DNA from: Kingdonia uniflora
Taxonomy: Eukaryota > Streptophyta > Magnoliopsida > Ranunculales > Circaeasteraceae
Reading direction: 5' to 3'
DNA: 64,000 nt
NCBI GenBank assembly: GCA_014058105.1
Contig: JACGCM010002659.1
Coordinates: 3,410,001-3,474,000, forward strand
The notes beneath the pieces were generated by a model. That model did no database searches, was not told where the DNA came from, and saw only the letters and a list, made by a program, of their open reading frames with translations. Positions 1 through 13,700 of this stretch are shown here, one piece after another; position 1 is the first letter of the stretch; every line of letters starts with the position of its first letter. The position numbers and the translations under genes are program-made.

Positions 1-264
1 AGCTTTGAATTCAACAAAGTCATTCTTTCAACAGCCAACGAACGTTGCTGCAACTTGGTAGCCAATTTTTTATTTAACGCAGATAAGGCAGCCAATTTGT
101 CCTGTTCTTTGTCTTTAACCTAGAAGAACATATCGCAAGCGACAATACATCTATCAACAGATATTCATTCCTACCAGACATATCATTCCACAACATTTAT
201 TACAACATCAAGCTATGATACACGAATCAACTACATTATGCAAAGAATTATTAAATGCCACAAT
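1..264. other. Element L sequence beyond the antisense gene
   Basis: This lies downstream of the stop codon of the antisense gene and presumably continues towards the pol side of element L. I see no coding motif, repeat or RNA gene in it. Confidence 0.4.
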
Positions 265-3200
265 CTAGTTGGCTTGTGATTGCACTGTACTACTACTAGC
301 ATATACTTGCAAAGGTTCATTAAAGATTATGACCTCAACCTCCTCCTCCGCAGACTCTTCAGCTCGTGGTTTTGAGGTTGAAGCTCCCCCACCCTCATTT
401 CGTTTTGCAAACCACATATTTTCAACCTTATCATTCTCTACTTCCACATCTTTACCACAGCTCGAGATATAAATTCATTTTCTACTCTCTCAAGCTTGCC
501 CCCATAAAACGCGATCACATCGGCAATCTGACGTTCGTGGTCCATGTCGATAGCACGTTTTCCCCACTTTGGAGTAATTTTCTTCTTCAAGCGTGATTAG
601 GATACTTGCAGACGTTGTTGCGTATCTAGTAAATGCGCTTCTAACAATGTCACTCTCTTCTCGAAGTTCTACAATGACCTAGCACACTCCACCTTTTCCC
701 TCTCTAGACATACATTATGACCCTTGCACCTCTCCAGTTCGTCACAAGCATGCCTCAGATAAATTTGTAATTGTGCGTGGATCTTTCTATCCTCCTTTTT
801 TATGTTAAAAAAAAGGATCCTCATTGCTTTTTGCCCCTACAAAAGTTAAGCTCATCAGGCAATGAGCCTACACCACCCCATATGATGGATACTCCAGCCC
901 GAGTTGAGCATATTTGCGCCTCTCTACTATGGCGATTGCGCGCTTCTTGCTCTAAGAATTTCACCCGAGCTGGGTTCGGCACTATGCCTCTCTCAGTTAA
1001 CAGTTCTAAATAGGCCTCCTTCAAACCCCGCTCACTATCAACTTTGGCCTCCAAATAAAGCGTCAAAGATAATAATGACTTTTGAGTAAAATGAACTTAT
1101 CGCTCTCATCTACGAACTGCTTATCCTTAAGGGATTTTTGGAGTAAAATGAACCTATCGGTCTCTTTTCATAAAACCTCATCCCTCTCGATTTTTATCTT
1201 CCCATATCTGCATTGAAGCTCGAATAAATCCTTAAAGGTTTTATCAAAATTCAATGTATGAAGGGTATCTCATATTCAAGTTTATTGTGTACCTGTTGAG
1301 TACGATTGATGGAATCCCTTGCTCAACTCAAGGCCTTCTCCATCTCGATCACTTTCCCCCTCAAATAAACTACCTCCTACATACAAATCATACATTCACA
1401 TCAAAACAACATATATAAACAACAACCACAAAAATTTCAAAATCTCGTCAAAAACAGTTCTACCACCAGTACAAAGGACAAAGTTCAACTAAGTTTTAGA
1501 ACTATGCTACAACTACAGAATCAAGATTTAACTCCTGCTACCTCCTTGGTCGGATCATTAGCCATTAGAGGAGCCAGGGTCTGCTCAGCCATTGGAGAAG
1601 CATCATCCCCTGGGAAGACGATTTCGTCATACTTCTCTGCAAGAGCAAGATCGACATCCTCTCTGTTCAACCAGAAGTATAAGGCTTGAATCAATTTATT
1701 TCGGGAAGCCACCGCAATATCAACGGCCTTCTTCGCCTCATCTTCAACCTCTTGTTTTGTAGCGGCAGCTTCCTTCTCGTACTTATCTCTCTACAGAGCC
1801 TTCTCCTTCTCGAACAGCTCCCTCTGCAGCACCATCTCCTGCTCGAACTATTCTCGCAGAGCAGCTTTCTTTGCATCATGTTGCCGAACAAGTTTGCCAT
1901 GATTCACAGCAGCTAGCTTCAACACCTCCGCGGCCGACTTCCAAGCAACAAAAAGCTGCACCACAAATACAGCAAAACAGTATTACAAGATCGGATCATT
2001 ACTGGAAAATATTTAATCAAATAACATCTTGCATACCTGAGAGATGCTGGATCGAATTTGAGTATCTAGGCGGATGGGATCACGCGTAGCCAAATCCAAC
2101 GCCTCCTGCTTCACGGCTTCGAGGTTGACACCCTTCGAAGAAGCTCGGATATCTTTACAGGATTCTTTTTTCTGCTTCTTCAGAGGAGGAACCATATTTA
2201 CATCAGCATCTACCCCCTCAGTTCCCACCGGCGGTATCTGCAAAGGAGTTGTTTGTTCAGAGGGCGACACCCTCTTTTTTATTCTTGTTCACCAAACTAA
2301 GGAGCTCGAAGTACCCACAACACAGGAAGGAATCTCCATAACATCAGCATAAGCAGAGCCAGATGCACCCATAGCTCATTTTTGATGAGCTCGTTGCACT
2401 TTTTCAACCACAGAATTAAGCCTCTTCTCTCTGCGAATTCCTAGTTCTCCAAGAACTTTGTTCAGTTCGTTTCCTTCTCGACTAACGGCGTCGAACAAAC
2501 TCGATGTATCAGCAACAGCTTTCGGATTAGGCTCTGCCAAAATAGTAAAAAACTATGTTAGCAGCTCGCAATAAGTTAAAAGACAAACTACAGGCAGAAT
2601 GAAGACACTTACTCTCGTTAAAATTCTTATATATCAGCTTGAGCGCGGGTTCCCTAGGTACTTGCATACAATTACCCCTCACCATCACAAGATGGTCGCA
2701 CCAGCGTCTCCCAGAAGATTCAAAATCAAAGAATTTCGGCCTCACCGAATCACTAAACAAGTATCCGCTTTTCCGATTTTTCACATACTTAAACTTATAG
2801 TATTTCAAGACATCGTCCGCAACGAATTGTCTTGCAATACCACCATCTCTTCACTTCTGGTTATGGACTTCACAGACTCTCATCATCTCAAAGATGTTAC
2901 CATTTAATTATGCAGGGCAACTCTTTAGTACATTCATTACCCCCTTTTGGAAAAAGGTTAGGGGAATACTCAACCCATATGCGACCCGGTTCAAATAACA
3001 GAGGAATCCTTCCTCTACGACCTTTGCGCCAGTTCAATTATAATAAGCGATATCTATATCATTTCCTATATCCATACTTCTCTTCCACCGATCCAGAGAA
3101 GGTACCTGATAATGCTCTACATTACCACTCTGTCTCACCAGAGTTCTAAACCACAACCCTGCATTCATCACATAATTCCCCCATTCTCCATCTAAACTCT

Positions 3201-5262
3201 TTTTATACTGTAAAAATTTCTTTGCTACGTCTACATTCTCGGGATACTTAAAAAATTGCCCAGTTTCACTCCCCGTATGCAATCCCACATCCCTCCCAGA
3301 AAAAATCGCCAGATTATCAGCAATTACAGTACAAATTACCACAGAATCATCCATAGTCCTATCAGACGATGATGATTCCTCACTACTGGTAGATACAACA
3401 AATTTACTACTGGGTTTCGGGCTTTTTGAGCACATCTACCACACATAAAGGAAAAATCTATTCAAAGTTTTTATTAATCAAACAGGCCTCGTCCCTCAAC
3501 CGTACCCAACACGTTATTAAATCTACCCAAAAAGTTCAAACATGCAACCTACCAGTTTTCTAGGAAACTAATACAGCAGCAGAAAAGAGGGAAGCAGAGA
3601 TACTAACCTGTACTAGAAGAGCAACAGTCGTCAACGCCGGTCACCGCTCGCACTTCAGATGATAAAACTTTGTCCTTCTTAGTAAGATCACACAACACTG
3701 GAGGACTGCGTTCAAAATTTGAAAATTTTCTGTCTCTAAAAATGCTTCTGCCTCTGTCTGCAACTGATTATGGTTTAAGGGAAGAAGGAAGAAAGGCATT
3801 TATATTATCCCTCGGTTTCTGAAACGACGGCTCTTCGGGACACGTGTCCACTTCATCTCTCCTAATAGGCACATCTTTTCGTTTGCCCTCATAATGGTTT
3901 TTGGTGTAACGTGTTCTGTTATCACGTCTGTCTCTCTCCTCTACCATTATTAAGGACTCACTGCCCAATAAGATTTATACAGATCTTACAGCACGATTAC
4001 TTACAGTAACAACCATCTATGGCTGCACGATCCTGCTACGCTTTTTTATAGCATGGTTCCAGTTCAAAAACCTAAGTACAGCTATTATAGCTGTCACTTA
4101 CCCCAATTTCGGTCTGACAGAAGCAGAAAATTAGCAACAAATCCTGCTTCATTTCTATTTCAGTCAAAAATTATCATAGATCCAGAAAGAAATGACGAGA
4201 CGACCTCAACATAAGCAAATTAATTTATTATGCTCAATCATCCGACCTTACATATAATGACAGAACGGATAATTCTCTTCACCACGTGAAATGATTTCAA
4301 TATCAGCAGCTCTCACATCCCCTTTAGGAAGTTTATCCAGCGCGATTTTCAAAGGCTCCGACCAAGTTCCACCGATGATAACAAGTATTCAAGTTGACAA
4401 CGGCATGTCTCTAACACCAAGAACTTATGGCACAAAAGAAATTATGACCTCGTCATCTCCGCAGGCATAACAAGACTATACCTCAACAAGGCCACAAACG
4501 TATAAGAGCGACCTACACAGTTCGGATATACTTAATTCAACTCATACGATCTACATATTTTTGACTTATGTCATCAATGACTAGTTCGATAAATGTTTAA
4601 TGGTATCTTACAACAGTTCTAAAAGCAGCTTCAAGAACTTACAAGACAAGATAATAAAGTTCGAATTTATTATTCAAGAAAAACAATTTACAAGAACGAA
4701 CACTTCAACCAGTTTGAAAATAAAGATTACAAGTTCTACAGACAATTTTGTCTTTTACAAAGAATAGCCTACGTTGCAGATGACAGTGCAACACTTGAGA
4801 GGAAAAATGGCGGGCCCAGCAGAAAAACTCAAAGCCCAAGGATGGGAATTGGAATGAAGTAGAGGACAAAATTAATCCCACCACTCCTCCATAACCCCCA
4901 CCTCCGCTGCCAACGAAGGACCTCCTCCACCATTACAATACCCAATCTTTCACAGGGTATCGACAGTACTTCTCAGACGACTTCCCCGCCTTCTCGTCTT
5001 CCGCCACCACTGCATCTTCAGCAAGCATCCGCAGACAAGACCCACGGTGAGTAGCAAACAAAACCACATAATGGAATAGCCACAGTTGATGAAAATCATC
5101 ATCTGCCTCCTCTACTTCTTCCCACGACATACCATGGAAAGTTGGAGGAACAGGGATTGGAGTCGGCAGAGAAAGACTTTGGGTGCCAAAATAGCGAGTT
5201 TGCAGACTTTCCATTTTTGCCTGAACTCTAGTTTCATATGCTTGGCGTCGAGTTGTCACCAT
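265..5262 (-). pseudogene. Antisense accessory gene of element L, PF04195-like plus coiled coil, decayed
   Basis: This multi-exon gene runs opposite to its host element. The first exon starts at the ATG at 5262 (MVTTRRQAYETRV) and has a proline-rich QSLSLPTPIPVPPTF stretch. A second exon (about 3434-2613) starts after a TAG acceptor and carries the GEWGNYV segment, the EGFLCYLNRV and LSIPLTFF segment, and FDFESSGRRW...MVRGNCMQ. These match the R2 gene residue by residue and resemble the plant 'putative gypsy type transposon' domain (PF04195). Its donor (GTAAGTG at 2612) and the next acceptor (exon from 2533) sit at the same places as in R2. A charged, coiled-coil-like C-terminal part follows, and an acidic tail ends at 265. 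In-frame stops occur at the complement of 2908-2910 (TAA where R2 has Gln) and near 3034 (TGA), so this copy looks dead. The exon map between 2350 and 450 is uncertain. Confidence 0.62.
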
Positions 5263-5335
5263 CACTACTACTCAACCCAACCTGAATGTCTGACAACGTT
5301 AACCAGGGTGAACAGTGATAGCAACTATTCACCAT

Positions 5336-5343
5336 GTTTTATA
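5336..5343 (-). promoter_or_regulatory. TATA box of the antisense gene in L
   Basis: TATAAAAC on the minus strand lies about 75 nt upstream of the ATG at 5262, between the gene and the polypurine tract. R2 has a TATA box at the equivalent place (58587-58594), which supports a private promoter rather than read-through from the LTR. Confidence 0.5.
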
Positions 5344-5501
5344 CTAGCAGCATTTAATGTACTCCACAACTTCTAATAAGGTATTCATCACAAGTGCGCG
5401 TCTCAAAAGGAATTTTCGGGAGACCCAAAAGTCGAAACTACTATTCTTCCAAGATAAAATGGAAGCCATCAATACAACATTCAATTCAGACGACTAGACT
5501 T

Positions 5502-5559
5502 CTCAACCAACACCACTCGTAACACATGTTTCTCCTATTATTGGTTGAGAGGGGGCAGT
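5502..5559 (+). promoter_or_regulatory. Stem-loop and polypurine tract next to the 3' LTR of L
   Basis: CTCAACCAA at 5502-5510 pairs perfectly with TTGGTTGAG at 5541-5549. The second arm runs straight into the purine tract GAGAGGGGGC that precedes the LTR. The R2 copy has the same design, and the outer arm plus following bases (CCACTCGT) are shared between the two. A polypurine tract is the primer for plus-strand DNA synthesis; a role for the stem-loop is inference. Confidence 0.55.
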
Positions 5560-6298
5560 TGTGAGGGCTTATTTATAATCCTCGTACTAAGTCTGATATT
5601 CGAACTCACATAGCTCGAGTAAACATACTGATAACCAATCAAGGACTAAAAGCAAGGAGATCATAATACAGACTTCCTCATCTACAGCTCGGGGATGACA
5701 TAGCATCCAATAACATCGCACTACATACTCATCAACAATTCGAATACACGCGAACACTATTAGATATTATATCTTCATCAACAGTTCGGAGATATCAATG
5801 CATCCTGTGACTTCGCACTACAGAAGATACTCCTCCACTTATCAACAGGTCGTATGCACACGAGCATCACAAGAGATCGCATCTTCCCAACGGTCTGAAG
5901 CTACAGCTAAAGAATGTTAATAGATCTGTTACATATCAACAAGTATCAAGATGTTACAAAAAACCACCATGATGACTCATCAAAACCCGATATTGTAACG
6001 TTCTTCATCAATGTAACCAACGGTCATATTATAAGACCTATAAATAAGACTAGATAACTACGAATTAGAAAGGCTGCTCTAAGAACCTCTAAAAGATTTT
6101 TTCTACATCTCTCTCTCTTTGTAATAGCTAGCAGTCTAAATATACCTCTCTCTCTTTCTAAAATCCTCAGGAGATGTCGTGGTTCAAGGGTTTTCCACGC
6201 TAAATCTAGTGTTGTTTGTTTCACGTTCATAACTAAACATACTAGATTTCGAAGGTGTAAAGCGCTATCTTCGTGCAATACGAAAATAGCCTATTACA
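5560..6298 (+). repeat. 3' LTR of element L
   Basis: The 739-bp LTR begins TGTGAGGGCTTAT directly after the purine tract and ends GCCTATTACA. The R2 LTR has matching ends (TGTAGGGACTTAT and GGCCATTACA). A TATAAATA box at 6039-6046 is followed by CT-rich sequence typical of an LTR R/U5 region. The partner 5' LTR is outside the window, so the target site duplication cannot be checked; the downstream 5 bp would be AGTAT. Confidence 0.65.
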
Positions 6299-6351
6299 AG
6301 TATGATGTGGATCCACATGTCACACATGCAATTGGTGGATGACCAATGTAA

Positions 6352-6634
6352 GAGCATCTCCTAAAGTGCCTGACTGACTTGGTTGAAAAAAAAATCAAAT
6401 CCAAGTCAGCAGGTTCTTTGGGCGCCCAAACCTTAGGCGCCTATTTAAAAATAGAACAACGCCCAACACTTAGGCGCCCAATCGCGACATTAAAATCCAA
6501 GGTTGAGTCTTGGATTCCAAGACTCAACCTTGGATTTGGAGGGTGAAATCCAAGTCAGTGAGGGACTGTTGGATGAGGAAAATCCTAGGTGGCACCTTGG
6601 ATTTCAAGGTAGTGAGGCACTTTAGGAGATGCTC
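6352..6634. mobile_element. PIF/Harbinger (Tourist-like) MITE, family A copy 1
   Basis: This 283-bp non-coding element starts GAGCATCTCCTAAAGTGCCT and ends AGGCACTTTAGGAGATGCTC, a near-perfect terminal inverted repeat. It is flanked by TAA at 6349-6351 and 6635-6637, the 3-bp duplication expected of PIF/Harbinger elements. The middle is a second hairpin, about 6496-6539, with 21-bp perfect arms around a 3-nt loop. A second copy lies at 35196-35457. Confidence 0.85.
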
Positions 6635-6637
6635 TAA

Positions 6638-7776
6638 TGACATATCATGCTTAATCACTCATGTTATATGTGCTTATTCATATAAGCTATACAACATTTC
6701 ATGCTTCCTAACATCTATATAAAGACATTATCTTATTGTAAAATATTTATGATCACAGAAATGAAACAAATGTGGTAACTGGGGAGGGAGAATTAAAGCA
6801 TCTCCAACAGATTTTGGGTCGTGTGGTATTGGCATCGGTGGAACTATGAGAAAACACCCACACCCCCGTGGGCCACGACATGGGGTTGTTTATTCGGGCG
6901 AAAGGGTCAGGCTTTCTTGAACTATTTAAGTTTTGGTCCGAGCCGGTCCCTGAATATTTTTAGAGCTGAAGTGAAAAATCTTAATCACGGCCTACCCATG
7001 GCACGCTTATTTTCCAGGCTTTTGACCGGGATTATTTGGACCCATACTTGTCTTTAAACATTTAAGGTGTGTTTGATTTGTTATTTTCCAGTAGAAAACA
7101 TATAGGAAAATCGAGTTTTCTGTTGTTTGATTACCAATTTGAGCATGATGGTAAAAAAATCAATAAATTACCTATTAAAATGTAATATATTTTTTGCCAA
7201 AATGCTTTTGTAGTCTCCAGGCTCTTCAACTTGAAATGCCTCGGACGTAGGTAAAGCCATTGGGTATGCCTTATCTGTGAAATCTTATATATAGACTTGT
7301 AGCAAGGATCATTGACACCTTTATAGATGTCTCCGATCCTCCATTTTGAACTTCACTAGATTCTATTTAAAAGCAAAAATAAGTATACCTTACATAGTTG
7401 TCAACATTAATAAAATTCAAATATGAAGAGTAGCTTTGGAAGAAAACTTTATCAATTAAACTATGACTAACAGCATAGCAATAGAACTTAAAACACAGTT
7501 TCATTAAATTTAATGCTTCCATTATAATTCATAAATCACGACATTTCTTCACTAAGATATGAACTGATTACATCACTTGGTTGATTCCTTATATAACATT
7601 TTCAGAAAATGGGTATCTGACCCCAGCTTGCTTTAAGACAAAACAAACGAAACAAAAAGAAAATAATATATTTTCCAAAACTAAGAACCTTCTGACTGGT
7701 TCCCCTCCCTCTTGTTATAAATAGATACAAAGCGCGCCTTCACATTCGAAAAATAGGATCAGAAGTCCATAAGAGT
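6638..7776. other. Spacer between element L and the sulfurtransferase gene
   Basis: No gene is visible. AAGCATCTCCAACAG at about 6797 resembles a Harbinger-type terminus but no partner was found. The last part must hold the 3' UTR and polyadenylation region of the minus-strand sulfurtransferase gene. Confidence 0.4.
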
Positions 7777-10700
7777 TTAAGATGCGGAGTCAACGGGTGT
7801 GTCAGGATGTGCTCCCCATTCAGTCCAAGATCCATCGTACACTGGAACATCGACTTTTCCAAGTCGATGGAGACCCTGAAAGAAACTTGTTTCTCAGATA
7901 CAACTTCCAGTTTCTCCTAACATAAATCTCAAAGCCAAATGTAATTACTAAATCTAAGTAACAATGTAATAAGCTTACCAGGGCAAGTATGCAAGCAGTT
8001 ACACCAGTGCCGCAAGATGTAACCACGGGGCTATCCAAAGAGATGCCTGTACCAAGATCGAATTAAATTCTTCATACTTTCTCAGACAAGTGTTTCAAAA
8101 TTTCCTCTTACATATAAAAATATACATTACCTATTTAAAAATAGCAATTTATTTAAGTACATTACTACATTCCTAGCGGAGCAAAAATATAAAGAATGCC
8201 AAAACTATTTTACTTTATGAATCATCACCCCATTTTTTACGAGATAGGTAACTAAAAAAATCACTCTTGCAATGATTTACTTATTTATTTTCATACCTCG
8301 ATATAAAAATAGAAATAGGTTCACAAATAAATGCAATGCCATCACTCACCTTCATGTTCAAACTTTTCCTTCAGCTTCTCTGCAGGTAAAAGAGTTTGGG
8401 AACCATCTAACATCTGCAAGGATAATAACAATATCAGCAATCTCACAAGTTTCTTTAAAGCAATTCGGACAACAAAGAAAGCACCTTTCCAGAACCCAAA
8501 AGGGATGCTAGAAATCATATTTTACCTTTTCAATATGAGAAAAGTTGTAGAAACGAAATATGCATTCTAAGAAATTTTGGCATGTAACTCTGTAATATGC
8601 TAGCAACATAACCCCACGTGTATAGGGCATAGTTCCCTTATTATACAGATAACAAAGATAAACGACAAACAATCCCCTTATTTTTAAGTTACCTGTCCAA
8701 ATGGAATGCACTTGCTGCCAGGCACATGGCCGCTTCTTATTCCCTTTCGAGGCTCCGGTGCAACTCCATCAAACCTGCAAAAGGAATAAACCTTGAACCT
8801 GGCAAAATTGAGGCATTCTATATGGATTTCTTCAATACTGTAAATAATCCATGCAAAGCTACAATGAATGGGTCAACTTTCATGACTTCCATCCACAACG
8901 GAAATGAATGTTACATGTAAACCTCTTTAATTACAAACCCAAAACTCAATATAGCCGAGATGCGCACGTGGTATTGACACGTCCAGTTAAAAGACAACAA
9001 AATGTGGGCCTTTCCATCCAATACTATCAATAATATATGTGACACCCTATTCCGCCGGGTGGGTGTTCCCGCGCCCGTGTGTGTGTGTGGGTAGGTGGGT
9101 GGGTGTGTGTGCCGACTTCATAAATCTTATAGTCCGTGTCTGAGTGAGATTCATAAGGTGGACCTTTACACTCCATTTAGCACCAATCTCAAACTTCCAC
9201 GTGAAAGGTCGTTAAGTGGGGATAATATCTGTGGTGGAATGGGGCACTACAACCTAAATTAAGTTGTCATGCATATTAATAGCTGTATATTTGTATTTTA
9301 TAACGTATTTCTATTTGCAGATAATAACATTCATTCAAAAGTGCGTGGTATGAGTATTTCTCGTTAACACAGTAGGTATTAGCAGATATACTTTATACTC
9401 AGGAATAATTTGGGCATAAATTGGGGCCCAAAATTCCTAGTTATCTCGATTTTAGTGAACTTGTCCGGGCGTCCTTTTGGGTGCCCGAATTGACTGTCTA
9501 TCCATCATAAGCCCTTACATGCATCACATTCCTTGGTAGTGCAAATGAGAAAGTGCATCAAAAGGCAGAACTAATGCACATCTTCAGGCATATCGTTGAA
9601 GAGGATGAGTCCCATGCCAACACTGAAATAGGATAAACCTTGTAAGTGTTGCCCTTTTGTTTCTAGTCATGAGCTCTATCTTCAAAGGATCCTTCTAATA
9701 GAGTGTTATTCTGAGAAAATTCTATAGTGTTCCTTCTAATAGAGTTTTTACGCTAAAAATGCTCTCAAGAGTGACAGTGGATCATACTTACACTAATCTC
9801 CCTAATTTTCTTTTTCAATAATCTTTCAACTAAGGGTATCTCCCTAATTTTCTTTTTCATTAATCTTTCAACTAAGGATATTCTCCCTAATTTTCTTTTT
9901 CATTAATCTTTCAACTAAGGATAAGAGTCCATTTAATGCCCTACAGCATTGTTCCTCTGGGGAGTGAGGAATTGCAATAATAATGTATATATAGGAGCGA
10001 GAGTTAGAGATATAAGTTGAAGATGTGTTGGGAAAGGCTGTATGATATGTGTTTGCAATCTTCTAGCAAACATAGTCAGATCCAATTTTGCAGATAAGAT
10101 TCATGAAAAACACAACTGCTGAGTACACACATCCTGGTGAGTGAAAATTACTACTAAAAGTTTGGATTTTTTTTATTGAACAGTGAACATTACAGAAATT
10201 CAGAAAACAAACTACGACTAATTAAAGGTTGTTACACACAACCGAGTTCTCAAATTACACCTGTTGTTTAAATATTGCCGTGTTAACTAGACCAGTGAAA
10301 AAAATATGCACGGGCATTATGTCAATTTTAGACAAGACTTGAACCATGTGAAACTACAGTTTTTAAACAAGCCAAAAGATTAAGTATGGTAGTATCTATT
10401 ATGTACTGCTAGGGCACAAGTATAAACCAAGAGGAAAATAACTACACCAATAGCATTTAAATAAACAACTGATATGAAAATAATCAAATATAACGATAAA
10501 ATACCTGGCCTTTGATCGAGCGTCTATATGCTGGAATGTTTTCTCCTCAATATTCTTTTTAACCTGAAACATTTAGCAGTTCCAATGAACAAGATATCTT
10601 TTCTTTTAGCTTCCGCAAGAATGAAACTTTAAGGTCTATAAAAGAGTTAATGATTTTATTATAGTCTCCCCCTAGCTTAGTCTGAATGCTCAATGGATAG

Positions 10701-13700
10701 GATATGCTATAGACAACCACTAAATCATGCCTGGATCGCAAAAAAAACACTTCAATATTGCAGCTCCATACTAAGTTCATATATTACAAACACTAAAAAA
10801 ACAGAAAAAAGGGTTGAATACAAAAATGAGGCGAAATTTGCTTGACTCTCAAATTTATTTTTTGAGAAAAGAAAACGTTTTGGTGTCAAAGAAGTACTGT
10901 GCCTATCGCTGGTACCACATTGTTAATGAGAGCGCTTTCTTTATAGCTAGGCTTGTTTGAGATTTTATATGCATTCCTATGTATACCAGTGGTGTCTTAG
11001 TACTAGGATGTTGAAGTCTTGCAGAATAGTTCCAAACTACAAGGAGATCAAAACGTCTACATTGAGGGTTTTCATTTCATCATCTACACTGAAAATATAA
11101 CATATACACCTACTAGCTGATACTTCCATGTCTTTCCACAAAACTCAATAGCTTGACATTGTCAACATATGAATATGATACATCATCTTTTTAAGAATAG
11201 ACAAATGTGGGGGCATAGCCTCATAACAGGGAGTTGCTCCAATAACTTTATAGCGCTAGCGATCTACGATTAGAGTAGTTTACTTCTACAAAAGAGAAGG
11301 AGATGTGATTAATTAGACACCAATTAGATAGAAAAGTAAAAGATTTTGCATCTATAATTCAAATTTTTGCTTCTCTCCAGATTCTGGAAAGGAAGAACGC
11401 TAATGTAAATAGCGTAGTCGGCAGAAAACTTATGGTTAGATCATATAGTGGCCTTTGGTCAAAAAAAGAAACATCAAAGGAAACCAGCATATGGAATTTT
11501 CGTTCCTAAGGTTTTGAGAAAGGATATTTTGTAGATGTCATTCATCTATTGGGACGTGATGAGACAATGTACTTAAAGTAAAGATAGGCTTCAAACAGGT
11601 GTATGGATAGACCCGGCCAGTTTACTTTGTGAGAATGCGGATGAGACCATAGATCAGATATTTTTTCATTTTACCCTCTTTTTGAAAATATAAGAGCACT
11701 TCCTTACAAGTAAAGAATTTGAGAAGTACTTCAAATTTCTAGGGGCATGGGGAAATCCTTTGGGATTCTCTCCACATGTGATTGGGTCAGTTTTTTTAGG
11801 AAGAACAAAACGCTCGTCACTTAAACAGGAAGGCAAAGACCATGGAAGCGTTAATACTTGATATCTAAGCCCTTATTTTTATTAATATTTGACTTCCTAG
11901 CTTATCAGAGGGGTCAGATTTGATGGAGAACCCTAAACGCCCGGGTATTGAATACGTTCTGTGATTCTCCTTGAATTTTTTAGGAAGGGAAAATTTTCAC
12001 ATCTTGGAAAGTTTCTTGATCAGGGCTCCAACACTCCCTTAGTTCCCCAAGCTCCAATTTTTAATTTTAAAGTACAACATGTTCTTCATGGACACCTTAA
12101 TGCTGGAGCACTAATCCTATGAAGAGCTAGAAATTTGAATTATGAATCACATATCATGGAAGAATGTAAAGTACCATGAATAACACTTGTATTTTACAAC
12201 AACCTCAGCTACTAACTGTAGATTGTAGTCGACATGGTAGAGGGATTTTGTTTTAGTAAGGGACATCGTGGTCTATAACAAGATTCGAGACATTAAAAGC
12301 AAAATCCAAATCCCTCCATAAAAGTTGTAAAGTTGTCCCAACTTTTTGGCTTTTGTTTATCAAACAAATTAAAAGGACAAACCGAACCTCTTCAAGTGTC
12401 CAAACAAGGTGAGACTGAAAATTGGTCTGAAATGTAGCTGGGGCAACCTGTATAAACAAGAATAAACATACTAGTCACACAAAGTAGTTTGCAGATATCA
12501 GAATCTAAAATAAAAGGCAGAGAAGTGCAAGTTGAGTACATTTATTGAGCAAATACCATATTTATAATGTATCACTACAATTAATTCCTTGCAAATCAAA
12601 CCACCAGCCACCAACCACCTAGCCATGATTTTTGCAATATTCTACAACATAGAAGAAAGTTACAGACCATCCTCTGAAAACGCCACTAGTGTTCAGTCAC
12701 TTCAGTGCAACTCTTCTTTGTTTTTTCCATATACAAATGAAGAGGTTTCCTTGATAAAATTCTAGATTGCGCAACCCAGAAAAACAAAATGTTACATAAG
12801 GTCTGTGAGATGAGCGAGGTTTTAAAATACGTCAGAGCCATGCATTAATTTGAGGCGAGAAGACAGAAAAATGACCTGAGGCACACCTCTTCAACAAGGC
12901 ACACGAGGCTTACACCTTAATAAAAGAACACCTACAAAACAAAAAGTGCTCCCCAGAGGCACTATTTTGGGATGTTTTGCTGCGGTTTTGGACTTCTTTG
13001 GATGTTTCCCTTGGCTCTTATAAGTATCCTAGATGGAGAAAACATCACCTAAGCACTAGTTACAGACCAGGAAAGACACAACTTACTAAAGTAGGTTTTG
13101 AGCTCCTGTGCACATTTTTTCTTAATTTTGATAAATCATCACAATCTAATTGATTCTTATCGACTCCACATTCCTACAGTTTTCACTGCTTCCTAGCACT
13201 CTTTACTCTGGTACAAAGGAAATATTCCCGATCACAGTTTCATATCTTAATTTTAATTTCCACTCAGGACAGTGTTTAAAACCCAAGATAAACAACGCGA
13301 ATGGGGTGTTGTTGATAGATCAGTTTTGAGTTCTGTGTTGGGGTCTTGTGAGAATGAAGAACACTTATTTTTCTCTTATTCTTTCTCTGCAGGTTTGTCA
13401 TAAGCTGTTGCATTTTCTGATCATTAGCAGAACAGTGAGAAACTTCAATGGTGCATACAGTACTCTAAAGGGAGCTCCATAGAAAGGAGAATTTTTAAAC
13501 TTGTATTTAACTGTTTCACCACTCTGTTTGGGGAGAAAGAAATGCAAGAACTTTTTATGAAACTGCCTCTACCTGTGATGTTATTTTTCACAAAATTGTA
13601 ACCACTGTTAGACTTGAATTGGGTTTTGGTGTTATTGAGCTTCTAAAAAACAGTGAAAACAGTCTCATGGCTGAATAATGGATGCCGTAGGTGAAATGGA

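Larger units (their letters stand above)
1..6298 (+). mobile_element. LTR retrotransposon L, 3' portion (antisense gene, PPT, 3' LTR)
   Basis: This is the right-hand part of a plus-oriented LTR retrotransposon whose 5' LTR and gag-pol lie outside the window. Reading rightwards there is a minus-strand gene (5262 to 265), a purine-rich tract (about 5545-5557) and an LTR beginning TGTGAGGG at 5560 and ending CTATTACA at 6298. The LTR has a TATAAATA box in the plus direction at 6039-6046, which fixes the orientation. The same arrangement occurs in mirror image at the right end of the window (R2). Extra ORFs between pol and the 3' LTR, some of them antisense, are known in Ty3/gypsy elements of the Tat lineage. 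Placement in that lineage is inference, because no pol sequence is visible here. Confidence 0.72.
8775..10504 (-). other. Sulfurtransferase intron 8
   Basis: This 1.7-kb intron holds a GT/GGGT-rich microsatellite (9076-9110) and a triplicated 42-bp repeat (9797-9922). No coding motif is visible in the rest. Confidence 0.6.

Noticed and set aside
1..5262. Reading the minus-strand gene as an ordinary host gene
   Set aside because: The same gene lies beside the same purine tract and LTR ends at 57711-63855, so it belongs to the element.
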